In this document: positions 34,255-44,711 of the stretch, piece by piece
How positions within the stretch are numbered: position 1 is the stretch's first letter
Layout of the letters: every line of letters starts with the position of its first letter
Assembly: GCA_029945725.1 (NCBI GenBank)
Contig: JAQSDB010000002.1
Span: 434,001 to 498,000 of the forward strand
Source of the DNA: a bacterium
GTDB lineage: Bacteria; Pseudomonadota; Gammaproteobacteria; Pseudomonadales; Moraxellaceae
Length of the DNA stretch: 64,000 bases
Reading direction: 5' to 3'
Translations under genes and position numbers: made by a program
Notes under the pieces: model-generated
The model's database searches: none
What the model was told of the DNA's origin: nothing
The model's input: only the letters and a program-made list of their open reading frames with translations

Positions 34255-36654
34255 TTAGTGGTAGACCGATGAAGAGGCCTTATTCATGGGGGCCGCCAAG
34301 CGGGTTGGGGTGGGCTCCAACTGTACGTGCCGAAGGCGCAAGGCATTGAGCACTACCGAAACCGAGCTCAGGGACATGGCCAGCGCCGCAATCATGGGCG
34401 ACAACAATATGCCAAATGCGGGGTACAGAACCCCCGCCGCAATAGGCACTCCCAGTCCGTTATAGGCAAAGGAAAACAACAGGTTTTGCCGCATATTAGC
34501 CACGGTCAGTTGCGACAGCTCACGAGCCCGAACGATACCGCGCAAATCCCCTTTGACCAGCGTGACCTGTGCGCTATTGATAGCTACGTCTGTTCCCGTT
34601 CCCATCGCGATTCCGACATCGGCCAGAGCCAAGGCTGGGGCATCGTTGATGCCGTCACCGGCCATGGCAACTGTGCGTCCTTGGGCTTTCAGGCGCGCCA
34701 CCAGATCCGCCTTGTCCTTGGGTGTGACCTCGCCGTGAATCTCATCAATCTTGAGGCGTAGGCCTACGTACTTGGCACTGGTCGCTCCGTCACCAGTCGC
34801 CATCACAATGCGAATCCCCGCATCATGCAAGGCCTGAATCGCCTCTGGTGTAGAGGCTTTGATGGAATCGGAGACCGTGATCAAGCCCTCTATCCGGCCA
34901 GCTATCGCTACGTACATCACACTGGTGCCCGTCAGGCGTAGCACTTCTGCCTCATTCGACGTAGCTGCCGTATCAATGCCTAGCCGCTCCATCAGAACCG
35001 TGTTGCCAATCGCAATCGCTTTGCCATCCACCACACCTTGCACGCCAATACCAGAGCCTGACTCAAAGGCTTCGGGTACCGAAAGCTCCAGCTTTCGCTC
35101 TTTCGCAGCGGCCACGATGGCCGCAGCCAATGGATGCTCACTACCCTGATCCAGACTGGCTGCCAATCGCAGCACTTCGTGATCAGCCAGTGCCCCGACA
35201 CTACGCACGCTATCAAAAGTCGGCTTGCCCTGTGTAAGGGTGCCGGTCTTGTCGATCACCACCGTATCGATTTTGCGCAGCAGTTCGATGGCCTCGGCAT
35301 CCCGGAACAGTATGCCGGCCTTTGCGGCACGGCCAGTGGCGGCCATCACGGACATCGGTGTAGCCAATCCCAGAGCGCAGGGGCAGGCAATAATGAGGAC
35401 CGCCACAGCATTGAGGATGGCATAGGCACCACGTGACTCCGGCCCGAAAGTCCACCAGACAATAAACGTAGCCACAGCTACGCCCAAGACGGCCAGGACA
35501 AAAACGGCAGCCACGCGGTCCGCAATGCGCTGCATAGGTGCACGTGAGCGCTGCGCCTGCGACACCATCTGAACAATCTGCGCCAGCATGGTTTGTGATC
35601 CGACTTTTTCCGCCTGAATGACGAGGCTGCCGCCACCGTTGATGGTGGCGCCAACCACCTTGTCTCCCGCTTTTTTTGAGACAGGAACAGGCTCACCCGT
35701 CAGCATGGATTCATCCAGGTGTGAGATCCCTTCCAGAACAATCCCATCGACAGGAACCTTTTCCCCAGGGCGCACCCGCAAGCGATCTCCGATGTGCACA
35801 TGCGTCAGCGGAACATCCTCCTCCTCGCCATCATCACGCAAGCGACGTGCTGTTTTAGCCTGTAGGCCCAGCAAGGATTTGATGGCAGCCGATGTTTGTG
35901 AGCGCGCGCGGAGCTCCAGTATCTGGCCGAGTAACGTCAGTGACACAATCACCACCGCCGCTTCGAAATAAACGCCGACTCGTCCGTGTGCCATGAACGA
36001 GGCCGGAAACAAGTCCGGCGCCACGGTTGCCACAATGCTGTAGCCGAATGCGGCTGCCACACCGGTTGCGATCAATGTCCACATGTTCGGACTGCGATGC
36101 CGTACTGATTGAATGCCGCGTACAAAGAAGGGGGCCGCGGCCCAAAGCACGACCGGTAATGATAAAAGGAGCTCTGTCCAGCTACGTTGCGTGGCAGAAA
36201 GAACGGGCAGGTAATGCCCCACCATGGCGAGGGCCGTGACGACCACAGTCAGCGGCAGCGTCCACCAGAAACGGCGGCTGAAATCTTTCAGTTCGGGATT
36301 CTCCCCTTCGTCCAGAGAGGGCATGACGGGCTCTAGTGCCATCCCGCATTTAGGGCAGATGCCCGGTCCGTTTTTACTGATATCAGGATGCATGGGACAG
36401 GTATATTCCGTGCCTTCCGCAGCCTCCTCCGGCGGTGCTGCGGCTGAGAGCGGTATGGGGCGGAGATATCGCAACGGTTCATTCCGGAACTTGTCGTGAC
36501 AACTGGCGCTGCAGAAAAAATAGGTCGCGCCTTCATGCACTTGCTGATGAGGTGATGCTGGCGTCACGGCCATGCCACAGACCGGATCTTTGAGGTCGGT
36601 CTCGGCGGCCGGGGCATGATGCTCATGCCCGTCATGACCCTGTGAATGCTGCAT
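34255..36654 (-). CDS. copA: Copper-exporting P1B-type ATPase CopA
   Basis: 799-residue ATP-driven pump that removes Cu(I) from the cytoplasm. The start at 36654 has a GGAGGGA ribosome site; the frame upstream to 36735 is not used. Domains in order: His-rich N terminus, YHS domain ([20 protein letters not shown]), a heavy-metal-binding domain ([20 protein letters not shown]), membrane segments, the [13 protein letters not shown] motif with the transport Cys pair, phosphorylation site [11 protein letters not shown], and [13 protein letters not shown]. The YHS plus heavy-metal-binding layout is that of CopA-like pumps in environmental copper-resistance islands. It is the last minus-strand gene of the copper block and lies behind a terminator, so it probably has its own promoter or depends on read-through. 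Confidence 0.93.
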   Translation of the reverse strand: MQHSQGHDGHEHHAPAAETDLKDPVCGMAVTPASPHQQVHEGATYFFCSASCHDKFRNEPLRYLRPIPLSAAAPPEEAAEGTEYTCPMHPDISKNGPGICPKCGMALEPVMPSLDEGENPELKDFSRRFWWTLPLTVVVTALAMVGHYLPVLSATQRSWTELLLSLPVVLWAAAPFFVRGIQSVRHRSPNMWTLIATGVAAAFGYSIVATVAPDLFPASFMAHGRVGVYFEAAVVIVSLTLLGQILELRARSQTSAAIKSLLGLQAKTARRLRDDGEEEDVPLTHVHIGDRLRVRPGEKVPVDGIVLEGISHLDESMLTGEPVPVSKKAGDKVVGATINGGGSLVIQAEKVGSQTMLAQIVQMVSQAQRSRAPMQRIADRVAAVFVLAVLGVAVATFIVWWTFGPESRGAYAILNAVAVLIIACPCALGLATPMSVMAATGRAAKAGILFRDAEAIELLRKIDTVVIDKTGTLTQGKPTFDSVRSVGALADHEVLRLAASLDQGSEHPLAAAIVAAAKERKLELSVPEAFESGSGIGVQGVVDGKAIAIGNTVLMERLGIDTAATSNEAEVLRLTGTSVMYVAIAGRIEGLITVSDSIKASTPEAIQALHDAGIRIVMATGDGATSAKYVGLRLKIDEIHGEVTPKDKADLVARLKAQGRTVAMAGDGINDAPALALADVGIAMGTGTDVAINSAQVTLVKGDLRGIVRARELSQLTVANMRQNLLFSFAYNGLGVPIAAGVLYPAFGILLSPMIAALAMSLSSVSVVLNALRLRHVQLEPTPTRLAAPMNKASSSVYH

Positions 36655-36693
36655 TGCGAATCCCTCCAACCATGTTTCCGTTTTCTCGCCCTC

Positions 36694-36720
36694 AAAAAAA
36701 TGGCGGGCATAAAGCCCGCC
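36694..36720 (-). terminator. Terminator downstream of the cupredoxin-CusF gene
   Basis: Read on the minus strand: GGCGGGC-tttat-GCCCGCC-ATTTTTTT. It separates the cupredoxin gene from copA. Confidence 0.88.
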
Positions 36721-36736
36721 ACAATCACAGGGCACG

Positions 36737-37549
36737 TCAAGGAGCCTTTTTGAGTTCCGTGATGATCAAGGCACCGTCCTTCCGCTCTACCACGAACTGC
36801 ACAGCATCACCGGCTTTCACGCCATTCAGCATGGCCGGATCTTTGGTCTTGAATATCATGGTCATGCCCGGCATGCCCAGATTCTTGATGTCACCGTGCT
36901 TGATTGTGAGCTTGCCTTGGGCTGCATCCACCTTCTTGATCTCACCCGAGGTGTACTTGTCATCGGCGGTCATGCTCTTCATGGACTGGTCAGCCACGAC
37001 GACGGGAACAACAGCGGAAGCAGTCTGGGTCCCGGTGACAGTGACGCTGCCCTGCATACCGGCATCCCAATGGCCCGGAATCAGGCAGGCATAGAGGAAC
37101 TTACCCGGCTTGGTGAACTGCCAAATGACTTCACCTGTTTTACCCGGGGCCACGCGCGCGGAGTTGGCATCGGCATGTTCCATCTCCGGATTCTGCTTCA
37201 TTAACTCGGCATGCTCGCTAATTTCAGCCTTGGTGCCGAGCACGAACTCATGCGGAATCTTGCCGTTGTTCTTGATACGCAGACGTACCGTTTCACCTAG
37301 TTTGACGTTCAAGCTGTCCGGGGTGAAGCGCATCATGTCGCTCATGCTGATATCAATCGTGCGTGTCACTTCTTTGGTCATACCCTGGCGACCAAATGCT
37401 GATTCCTCTGCCTCGATTGGATGATCCACTTTCATATTAGTGTCTATCGGACTGTGCGTATGATTTCCGCTAGCCCAAACAGTGGGCACTACAGTGATGC
37501 TAGACAATGCGGCAAGCAGGCCGAGGGTGCTCAGCTTGAATTTTTTCAT
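36737..37549 (-). CDS. Fused cupredoxin-CusF periplasmic copper protein
   Basis: 270-residue exported protein, signal peptide [19 protein letters not shown]. The middle part is a plastocyanin/azurin-like cupredoxin with probable type-1 copper ligands: His in [10 protein letters not shown], Cys and His in [15 protein letters not shown] and the final Met. The C-terminal part (~200-270) is CusF-like: [20 protein letters not shown] and the Met-rich [10 protein letters not shown]. CusF takes up periplasmic Cu(I)/Ag(I) and hands it to the Cus efflux system; the fusion would join this to redox chemistry. It lies after the multicopper oxidase gene on the same strand (48-base gap). Confidence 0.88.
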   Translation of the reverse strand: MKKFKLSTLGLLAALSSITVVPTVWASGNHTHSPIDTNMKVDHPIEAEESAFGRQGMTKEVTRTIDISMSDMMRFTPDSLNVKLGETVRLRIKNNGKIPHEFVLGTKAEISEHAELMKQNPEMEHADANSARVAPGKTGEVIWQFTKPGKFLYACLIPGHWDAGMQGSVTVTGTQTASAVVPVVVADQSMKSMTADDKYTSGEIKKVDAAQGKLTIKHGDIKNLGMPGMTMIFKTKDPAMLNGVKAGDAVQFVVERKDGALIITELKKAP

Positions 37550-37597
37550 CGTTGCTCTCCTGGTAAAGGTTCCGTTAACCGAAGATGGTTCGGAGTT

Positions 37598-38986
37598 TCA
37601 GTGGCCTTCATGGCCGGTGGGTTTGCGTACTTTCAGGTCATTGCTGCTGGTTGGTGTGGCGGGGGCACGATTGGTGTTGGGTTCTTCACCTTCGTAGAGC
37701 CAGGCCACCGTACCGGGCGGGTTGTCGAACCAACCCGGATCGGTGTAATCACCACGCTTTTGCTGATCACGAACTTTGAGGATGGTGAACATGCCGCCCA
37801 TTTCGACGGGCCCGAAGGGACCTTGTCCGGTCATCATAGGCAGGGTGTTATCGGGCAGTGGCATGGCCTCACCCATTTCACTCATATCGGCCATACCCTT
37901 CTCGCCCATGGGCATGTATTCCGGTACCAGCTTGCGAACCTTGGCCGCGATATCTTTTTGCGGCACACCAATCAAATTGGGCGTCTGATGCCCCATGGCA
38001 TTCATGGTGTGATGTGACTTGTGGCAGTGCAGCGCCCAGTCACCCGCCACGGCGGTAAATTCCACCGCCCGCATCTGGCCTACCGCGACATCTGTAGTGA
38101 CTTCAGGCCAGCGTGCTGTTTTTGGCACCCATCCCCCATCTGTGCACGTCACCTCAAAATCATGGCCATGCAAATGGATGGGGTGATTGGTCATGGTCAG
38201 ATTGCCGACACGCACGCGTACCTTTTCACCCGTGCGTGCCACCATGGGATCAATGCCGGGGAAAACACGACTGTTGAATGTCCACAAATTGAAATCCGTC
38301 ATTTCCGAGGTGCGTGGCGTATAGCTGCCCGGATCAATGTCATAGGCGCTGAGCAGGAAAACATAATCACGATCCACACGCATGGAATTGAGGTTCTTGG
38401 GATGGACCACGATGAATCCCATCATGCCCATGGCCATCTGCACCATTTCATCGGCATGAGGGTGGTACATGAAGGTGCCGGATTTCTTCATCGTGAATTC
38501 ATAGACAAAGGTTTGTCCGGTCTTGATCTGCGGCTGATTCAAACCGCCAACGCCATCCATGCCCGATGGCAGCAAAATGCCGTGCCAGTGAATCGTGGTG
38601 TGTTCGGGAAGCTTGTTGGTGACAAAAACACGAATGCGGTCGCCTTCAACGCACTCAATGGTGGGTCCTGGGCTCTGTCCGTTGTAACCCCACATATGCG
38701 CCACCATGCCGGGGGCAAATTCGCGCACCACGGGCTCCGCCACCAGGTGGAATTCTTTCACCCCGTTTTTCATGCGGTAGGGCAGCGTCCACCCGTTCAG
38801 CGTCACGACAGGGTTATACGCAGGCCCGCCTTGAGGGACGAGAGGCCCCTCTGTGCCCGGCTTGTCCTGTATTTTTGCCTCCGGAATGCCGGCGGCCTGT
38901 ACGCGTGACACCAAGCCAGCACTGAGAATGGCGGCGCCTGCGCCTCGGAGGAAATCACGTCGACTATTCATGGGCCTTTCACTCAT
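37598..38986 (-). CDS. copA: Multicopper oxidase, copper resistance protein CopA type
   Basis: 462-residue periplasmic copper oxidase that oxidises Cu(I) to the less toxic Cu(II). The N terminus carries a Tat signal (NSRRDFLRGAGAAILSAG), so the folded enzyme is exported. Copper-binding patterns are visible: HTTIHWHGILLPSG (type 2/3 sites), TFMYHPHADEM, NHPIHLHGHDFEV and the C-terminal WALHCHKSHHTMNAMG (type 1/3). The start is ambiguous between 38986, which overlaps the TolC gene stop (ATGA), and the ATG at 38971, five codons later. The gene is third in the minus-strand copper operon. Confidence 0.92.
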   Translation of the reverse strand: MSERPMNSRRDFLRGAGAAILSAGLVSRVQAAGIPEAKIQDKPGTEGPLVPQGGPAYNPVVTLNGWTLPYRMKNGVKEFHLVAEPVVREFAPGMVAHMWGYNGQSPGPTIECVEGDRIRVFVTNKLPEHTTIHWHGILLPSGMDGVGGLNQPQIKTGQTFVYEFTMKKSGTFMYHPHADEMVQMAMGMMGFIVVHPKNLNSMRVDRDYVFLLSAYDIDPGSYTPRTSEMTDFNLWTFNSRVFPGIDPMVARTGEKVRVRVGNLTMTNHPIHLHGHDFEVTCTDGGWVPKTARWPEVTTDVAVGQMRAVEFTAVAGDWALHCHKSHHTMNAMGHQTPNLIGVPQKDIAAKVRKLVPEYMPMGEKGMADMSEMGEAMPLPDNTLPMMTGQGPFGPVEMGGMFTILKVRDQQKRGDYTDPGWFDNPPGTVAWLYEGEEPNTNRAPATPTSSNDLKVRKPTGHEGH

Positions 38987-40392
38987 TGGCTGATGGCAGC
39001 GTTGCCGGTGCCGGTTTTCATCATGGCAGCGTTATCGCCACCCCCAGAGCCCTGCAACACGCTGGCAAGATCTGCATCAGCGGCCCAGAAATCCTGCAGT
39101 GCCGATAAGTAGGCATCGGTGCTGGTGATCTGCTCGCGAGACTGTGCGAGCAATTCAAACGTGCTGATCAACATGCCGTTGTAGCGCAGTAGGACTTCAT
39201 CGGAGATTTGCTTCTGCAGGGGAACGACTTCGTCGCGGTAGTGCTTCGCCAGATCGTAGGTAGTGCGATAGCGCGCGTAAGACTCGCGCGCCTCACTGCG
39301 AGCGCCGATAGCCGTCTCGGCTACTTCAGCCAGTGCACGCCGGTAAATGGCCTCGGCCTGGGCAACACGTGTACTGCCAAAATCAAAAATCGGCAGCTCA
39401 AGGCTGATATCGAAGCCGGTTTGCTTGGGCGCTTCTTTGTAGGTGTTGTACTGATAACCTACGTCCAGAACGTTGACGAAGCGCGTGACCTTGCTGAGCT
39501 TGAGTGCGCGCGCCGTGTTCTCTGCATTGCGCTTGGCCATTTGCACATCCATGCGCTGGTCCATGGCCTGCTGTTCAACATTCCCCAGCGCACGCGGAGA
39601 AGCCGGCAGCTCCGGCAAGGTATCCGGCAATTTGAGCGTGGAGGCGTCAGCTAGCCCCAGAAGACGAATCAATTGCTCGCGACTGGCCAGCGCTTCTGCG
39701 TCTGCCCGTGCCCGCTGCGCAGTGGCTTCGGCATAAAAAGCCTGCTCACGAGCAGCATCAAGACGACTGATATTGCCCGCCTGAGCCAGGCCGCGAGCGA
39801 GTTCACGACCTGCCTCTGCGGCATCCTGCACATCCGCGGCATAACGAGCCAGTTGTGCACTAGCAATCGCGGTGAAATAGGCGCGCCGGGTATCGCGTGC
39901 GAGCATCAGAATGCTGCGCGTGGCATCCAGCTTGGCACTTTCAAAGCGCTGTTTTTCCACAGGACCACGAGCCGGCAGGGTCAACAAGCCGATCAGGTCA
40001 AAGCTGATGGCCCGATCAATTTCACGCTCCCCTCCCTGAGACAAGCGAGCCAGAGAAATGCCGGGATTGCGCAATCGGGTGGCGGCCACGACCTCTGCCT
40101 CGGTCAGACGCAGGTCGGCAAAGGTTCGCTGCAGGCCGGGATTGCTGATCAGCGCCAAGGCAACGGCTTCATTGACGGTCAAGGGTTGGGCCAGCAAGGC
40201 CTCCTGGAATTTCTGGCGGCTCTCGGTGGTAAAGAGGCCAGAGTCATCCATGGGCTGCCCCAGAATCTTGCTGGCATTGGCGCGAACCTCGCCCTCACTG
40301 CCGTCTCGGGAGAGGCTGGCACAGGCTCCGAGGCTACCTACCAGCGTGGCGATGATGACGGCACGGACGAGAGGACGGAGAGACATCTTCAT
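38983..40392 (-). CDS. TolC-family outer-membrane lipoprotein
   Basis: 469-residue outer-membrane channel protein, with a lipobox (VGSLGACASL) after a signal segment, i.e. a lipid-anchored TolC-like protein. Repeated helical regions (LRLTEAEVVAATRLRNPGIS, YRRALAEVAETAIGARSEAR) are those of outer-membrane efflux proteins. It is encoded between a small Met/His-rich protein and the multicopper oxidase with four-base overlaps on both sides, so translation is coupled. It may give copper a way out of the periplasm, or serve as an extra CusC-like pore for cusCBA. Confidence 0.88.
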   Translation of the reverse strand: MKMSLRPLVRAVIIATLVGSLGACASLSRDGSEGEVRANASKILGQPMDDSGLFTTESRQKFQEALLAQPLTVNEAVALALISNPGLQRTFADLRLTEAEVVAATRLRNPGISLARLSQGGEREIDRAISFDLIGLLTLPARGPVEKQRFESAKLDATRSILMLARDTRRAYFTAIASAQLARYAADVQDAAEAGRELARGLAQAGNISRLDAAREQAFYAEATAQRARADAEALASREQLIRLLGLADASTLKLPDTLPELPASPRALGNVEQQAMDQRMDVQMAKRNAENTARALKLSKVTRFVNVLDVGYQYNTYKEAPKQTGFDISLELPIFDFGSTRVAQAEAIYRRALAEVAETAIGARSEARESYARYRTTYDLAKHYRDEVVPLQKQISDEVLLRYNGMLISTFELLAQSREQITSTDAYLSALQDFWAADADLASVLQGSGGGDNAAMMKTGTGNAAISQ

Positions 40393-40673
40393 TTCCGGTC
40401 TCCATGCATCATATGGCCGGCCGGTGTTGCGGAGGGAGCCGCCTCGGGGCTGGCCGGCGCGGCCGGCATGTCACTCATGGAGTGGCTGGTTTCCCCGGAG
40501 GGCTCGGTGACTAAGGCATGGGTCTCCTGCCAGTCACGGACAGCTGGTTCCGTCCAGCCTTGGTAAGTGCTGAAGGGACTGACGTAACTGGCAGGAGTCG
40601 ATGGTGATGCGGGCTCGACCGCCAGAGTGGCGACGGGCATCAGCAAGGGGATAACGACGAGAAGAAAGCGCAT
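40389..40673 (-). CDS. Small exported Met/His-containing protein of the copper operon
   Basis: 94-residue protein with an N-terminal signal peptide (MRFLLVVIPLLMPVATLA) and a GGAG ribosome site before the ATG at 40673. The mature part is rich in Pro, Ser and Ala, and ends in PAGHMMHGDRK, which could bind copper. It is the first gene of the minus-strand copper operon, overlapping the TolC-like gene by four bases. I do not recognise the family; by position it may be a periplasmic copper carrier. Confidence 0.65.
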   Translation of the reverse strand: MRFLLVVIPLLMPVATLAVEPASPSTPASYVSPFSTYQGWTEPAVRDWQETHALVTEPSGETSHSMSDMPAAPASPEAAPSATPAGHMMHGDRK

Positions 40674-40745
40674 CACAGGCTCCATCGGGGATTTCCGATG
40701 GGGCGATCATGCGGCGCGGCGCCGGACGCCAGCCTGACGCGAAAA

Positions 40746-40759
40746 TTACATTCCTGTCA
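40746..40759 (+). promoter_or_regulatory. cop-box-like site between the divergent copper operons
   Basis: TTACATTCCTGTCA. The half-site pattern TTACAnnnnTGTnA resembles CopR/CusR operators of Pseudomonas and E. coli. It lies in the ~150-base gap between the minus-strand copper operon and copR, so it could control both. Confidence 0.5.
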
Positions 40760-40827
40760 GCTTCACTTAATCTTTGGAAAAGCCGGTATCGTGGCCGGCA
40801 TAGATCCCGACATGAGGCAGCCGTCCC

Positions 40828-41520
40828 GTGAAAATCCTGCTGGTGGAAGACGAGACCAAGACCGGGGAGTACCTGAAACAGGGTCTGACCGAGGCGGGGT
40901 ACACCACCGACTGGGTCAAAGACGGCTTGGCCGGTCACCACCAAGCCCTTTCGGATGACTACGACCTGGTCATCCTGGACGTCATGCTGCCCGAGATCAG
41001 CGGCTGGCAGGTGTTGGCAGCCATTCGCCGTGCCGGGAAGTCCATGCCTGTGTTGTTCCTGACCGCCCGCGACCAAGTCGAAGACCGAGTCAAGGGGCTG
41101 GAGTTGGGCGCCGATGATTACCTGGTCAAGCCGTTTGCCTTTGCTGAATTGCTGGCCCGCGTCCGCACCCTGTTACGACGTGGCCGCAACCGCGAGCCGG
41201 AACTGATTCAAGTAGCAGACCTCGAACTGGACGTCCGGCGGCGCCGGGCTCTTCGCGGCGGCAAACGTATTGATCTCACCGCCAAGGAGTTTGCCCTGCT
41301 GGAGCTGTTGATGCGGCGCCAGGGCGAGGTGCTCCCGCGCTCCCTTATTGCCTCTCAAGTGTGGGACATGAATTTCGACAGCGATACCAATGTGGTAGAA
41401 GTCGCCATAAAGCGCCTGCGAGCCAAAGTCGATACCGGCTTTGATACCAAGCTCATTAATACCGTGCGAGGCATGGGCTATATTCTGGAAGCACCAAGCA
41501 ATGAAGCACCTGTCTCGTAA
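40828..41520 (+). CDS. copR: Copper-responsive response regulator CopR/CusR
   Basis: 230-residue OmpR-family regulator starting at a GTG. Receiver domain with VEDE acidic pocket and phosphoacceptor Asp51 in [10 protein letters not shown], and a winged-helix domain ([30 protein letters not shown]). It overlaps the kinase gene by 20 bases. The sequence is typical of CusR/CopR/PcoR. By location it should activate the divergent copper genes and cusCBA when CopS senses periplasmic copper. Confidence 0.93.
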   Translation: MKILLVEDETKTGEYLKQGLTEAGYTTDWVKDGLAGHHQALSDDYDLVILDVMLPEISGWQVLAAIRRAGKSMPVLFLTARDQVEDRVKGLELGADDYLVKPFAFAELLARVRTLLRRGRNREPELIQVADLELDVRRRRALRGGKRIDLTAKEFALLELLMRRQGEVLPRSLIASQVWDMNFDSDTNVVEVAIKRLRAKVDTGFDTKLINTVRGMGYILEAPSNEAPVS

Positions 41521-42934
41521 ATCCATCACGGTACGCACCAGCCTTCTGTTCACGCTGCTGGCAGCTATCGTTTTCGTCGTCATGGGCTTGGTAATTCGCG
41601 CTTCCGTGAATCATCACTTCAGTGAGCAGGATCGTAGCGCCCTTGAAGGCAAGCTCGAGCTGATCCGGCATATCTTGTTGACGACGACCACACCTGATGA
41701 TGACGTCCGAATTCGTCGGCAATTGGGTGATGCCATGGTGGGGCATCATGATCTTTCCGTGCGAGTACAAAGCATGGCGGGCGAAGATGTTTTTTCCTCC
41801 GGCCATACCCCGATTCCTGATCGTGTTTTGCAAGACGCACGCCCGCTGGTGCCTAAGGGAGCCTTACCTCTTCTGGCCTGGATGGATGGGGGTGTGGCTT
41901 ATCGTGCCTTGTCCGTGCGTATTTCTGCTGCTGATACCCCGCAGCAAGACTGGGTAATTAGTATTGCCATTGATACACGCCATCATGCGGAGTTTCTGAC
42001 AGCCTTTGAGCATGAGCTTTTGCTGATCGGGGCCGGAGGATTATTCCTGATGGCCAGCCTCGGGTGGCTGGCAACCCGTCGGGGTTTGCGTCCGGTACAA
42101 AGTATGGCGCGGGTGGCCGAGGGGATTTCCGCACAGCGTCTTCAAGAGCGCCTACCAACAGACGATGTGCCTGTTGAGCTCCAGCCGCTAGCACGTGCTT
42201 TCAACGAAATGCTGGATCGCTTGGGCGACTCTTTGAGTCGTCTCTCGGAGTTTTCCTCGGATCTCGCCCATGAGCTACGCACCCCAGTCAACAATTTGAT
42301 GACCCAGACGCAAGTCTCACTGGCCAAGCCACGAACGGCCGATGAGTATCGTGAAGTGATGTATTCCAACTTGGAAGAGTTCGAACGCCTGGCGCGCATG
42401 ATTGCCGATATGCTTTTTCTGGCCAAAGCGGACAACGGCTTGATTATTCCACATCGTGAGTCAGTGAATTTGCGGTGTGAAGTAGAGGCTGTAATCGAGT
42501 TTTATGAGGCGCTCGCCTCTGAAAAGTCTGTGTCACTGAAATTGCAGGGAGAGGCGGTCACCATGGGCGACCCCTTGATGCTACGGCGGGCCATCAGCAA
42601 TCTGGTGTCAAATGCCGTTCGCCACAGTCAGCCAAACACTACAGTGAATGTCAGACTGGTCTCTGATCCGCAAGCCATTGGGCTGACCGTGGAAAATACC
42701 GGGGATATCATTGCGCCTGAGCAGCTGGGACGCGTTTTTGATCGCTTCTACCGCGCCGATGCCTCTCGGCAACGCAGTGACGAAGGGGCCGGACTTGGTC
42801 TTGCCATCACACGCTCCATCATCAGGGCGCACCGAGGAGAGGTGACCGTTTCCTCCGGAGAGGCAAGAACCAGCTTCCATATCCACCTCCCGGGGTCACA
42901 AGAAGCCTCTGTCCGCCCTGCAGAACAGAACTGA
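41501..42934 (+). CDS. copS: Heavy-metal sensor histidine kinase CopS/CusS
   Basis: 477-residue membrane kinase from the ATG at 41501, inside the end of copR. First membrane helix [19 protein letters not shown], a periplasmic sensor domain of ~150 residues with several His ([17 protein letters not shown]), second helix [24 protein letters not shown]-box [11 protein letters not shown]-box [10 protein letters not shown] and GAGLGLAI. All kinase motifs are intact. It should sense periplasmic Cu(I)/Ag(I) and phosphorylate CopR. Confidence 0.93.
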   Translation: MKHLSRKSITVRTSLLFTLLAAIVFVVMGLVIRASVNHHFSEQDRSALEGKLELIRHILLTTTTPDDDVRIRRQLGDAMVGHHDLSVRVQSMAGEDVFSSGHTPIPDRVLQDARPLVPKGALPLLAWMDGGVAYRALSVRISAADTPQQDWVISIAIDTRHHAEFLTAFEHELLLIGAGGLFLMASLGWLATRRGLRPVQSMARVAEGISAQRLQERLPTDDVPVELQPLARAFNEMLDRLGDSLSRLSEFSSDLAHELRTPVNNLMTQTQVSLAKPRTADEYREVMYSNLEEFERLARMIADMLFLAKADNGLIIPHRESVNLRCEVEAVIEFYEALASEKSVSLKLQGEAVTMGDPLMLRRAISNLVSNAVRHSQPNTTVNVRLVSDPQAIGLTVENTGDIIAPEQLGRVFDRFYRADASRQRSDEGAGLGLAITRSIIRAHRGEVTVSSGEARTSFHIHLPGSQEASVRPAEQN

Positions 42935-42947
42935 GTATACTGATGCC

Positions 42948-43346
42948 ATGACCCGCACCCACCACCGCCACGTTGCTCTGTTCCTGAGTCTGCTTATGAC
43001 CGCCTTTCTGGCGTGTCAGGGCATGGCGCAGGCGGCTCTTGTGGGCACGGCCATGCCTGCGGGTCAGCATCAGCCGGCCAATATGACCATGAGCTGTCAT
43101 GAAGCCAAACCGGCAGATATGGCCAAGAGCTCGCCTGAGTGCCCCTCCGGCTGCCAGCATCTGGACAAAGCTACGGGCTCCGCGTCAGCCTCATTGGCAG
43201 CGCTGGATCACGTTGTCCCCATCATCGCCTTCATGCTGCCTTTGTCCGCAGCGGATGTTGGGGCCATTCGGCTGACCTCTCTTGCGTTTATTCCCCCCGA
43301 CCCAGATCCCCCCGCCACACTCCGCTTTCACCGCTTCCGCGAATAG
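42948..43346 (+). CDS. CopL-like small exported metal-binding protein
   Basis: 132-residue protein with a signal peptide (LFLSLLMTAFLACQGMAQAA) and a Cys/His/Met-rich mature part: MTMSCHEAKPADM and ECPSGCQHLDKA. The general layout, signal peptide, Met-Cys-His cluster, a hydrophobic segment and a Pro/Arg-rich end, matches CopL-like proteins encoded at the head of copper operons, but the likeness is loose. It lies between copS and cusC and may bind copper in the periplasm or influence expression of the efflux genes. Confidence 0.5.
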   Translation: MTRTHHRHVALFLSLLMTAFLACQGMAQAALVGTAMPAGQHQPANMTMSCHEAKPADMAKSSPECPSGCQHLDKATGSASASLAALDHVVPIIAFMLPLSAADVGAIRLTSLAFIPPDPDPPATLRFHRFRE

Positions 43347-43454
43347 CTATCTCCTGAGCCAGCTCACGGCTGGTCAACGCACGTAATTCCATCGGCGTAA
43401 TGGCTGATGTCGTTTTGATTTTCATCAATCAATGTGTGAGTCAGGAGTTTCATC

Positions 43455-44711
43455 ATGAGCACTCGCCCGCCATCTGCCGTGCTGGGAGCGGCACTGCTAT
43501 TGGCATTGTCCACGGCGCATGCCGCTGAAGGACTGAGCTTTGCAGCGGCTTTACAAGCCGCCGAGGCGACAGCGCCACAACTTCAGGCACGACGCGCGAC
43601 CGTAACAGGCGCCGAAGATGCAGCATCATCCGCCGATGCATTGCCAGACCCCAAGATATTCATCGGCATCGACAACCTGCCGATCGATGGTGCGGATCGT
43701 TTCAGCACGACCCACGACTTCATGACCATGCAAAAAATTGGGGTCATGCAGGACTTTCCTGGCGCGGGCAAACGCCAGGCACGGGCCGAGGGTGCACAGG
43801 CCCAAGTCAGTCTGGCTCAGGCACAACTCCAACTGGCGCGCATTAATGTGCGTATCGAAACAGCCACGGCCTGGCTCAATCGTTACTACCTGAGTCGGCA
43901 GCAGGGATTGTTCTCCGAATTTGATCAGGACAATCGTTTGTTGGGGGCGGTCGTGAAGGCGCAGCTTGCTACTGGCCGTGGCATGGCGACAGACGCGCTC
44001 TTGCCTCGCCAGGAAAGCATTGCACTGAATAACCGGCGCGATGAGTTACAGCGAGACATTGCCAAGGCCAATGCAGTGTTACAGCGCTGGTTGGGTGACG
44101 ACGCGCAACGGGATTTGACGGGTGAGCCCCCACGGTTTGTAGTCGATGCAGCAACCCTGCGTCAGCACATAGCACACCATCCTGAACTGCTGTTACTTCA
44201 GCCCCTATCGGCACAGGCCAGTGCAGAGCTGCATGAGGCTGAAGCCTCACGTCGGCCGGGCTGGGGCATAGAGCTCGCTTATCAGGATCGCGGCTCCGCC
44301 TACAGCAATATGATGTCCTTCCAGGTATCAATGGATCTGCCTCTCTTCGCCGGTACCCGACAAAATCCCGTCATTCGCTCCAAACAACAGGCACTTCTCG
44401 GCATTGAAGCCGAACGTGAATCCATGACTCGCGAGCATCGTGCCATCCTGGAAGCAGAGGTGGCGGATTACGCCGCACTCACGCAGCAACTTGATCGGCA
44501 GCGACATGAGGCCCTTTCCTTGGCTCAAGACAGGGTTGACCTGCAAATGGCGGCCTATCGCAGTGGTCGTGCTGATCTGACGCAGGTTTTGCAGGCACGT
44601 CGCGAACTCCGCGATATCCGCCTCCAGGCCATTGCACTCGAAAACCAACAACAGGTGCTGGCCGCTCGCCTGCACTTCCTGTTTGAAAATACTGAGGAGA
44701 CCGCGCCATGA
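43455..44711 (+). CDS. cusC: Outer-membrane channel of the Cu/Ag efflux system (CusC/CzcC-like)
   Basis: 418-residue TolC-family protein with signal peptide (ALLLALSTAHA, then AEGL) and an AGGAG ribosome site seven bases before the ATG. Two outer-membrane-efflux repeats are seen; motifs such as LPDPKIFIGIDNLP and MQDFPGAGKRQAR are typical of heavy-metal CzcC/CusC proteins. It forms the exit duct for the CusB-CusA pump. Its stop overlaps the cusB start (ATGA). Confidence 0.9.
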   Translation: MSTRPPSAVLGAALLLALSTAHAAEGLSFAAALQAAEATAPQLQARRATVTGAEDAASSADALPDPKIFIGIDNLPIDGADRFSTTHDFMTMQKIGVMQDFPGAGKRQARAEGAQAQVSLAQAQLQLARINVRIETATAWLNRYYLSRQQGLFSEFDQDNRLLGAVVKAQLATGRGMATDALLPRQESIALNNRRDELQRDIAKANAVLQRWLGDDAQRDLTGEPPRFVVDAATLRQHIAHHPELLLLQPLSAQASAELHEAEASRRPGWGIELAYQDRGSAYSNMMSFQVSMDLPLFAGTRQNPVIRSKQQALLGIEAERESMTREHRAILEAEVADYAALTQQLDRQRHEALSLAQDRVDLQMAAYRSGRADLTQVLQARRELRDIRLQAIALENQQQVLAARLHFLFENTEETAP

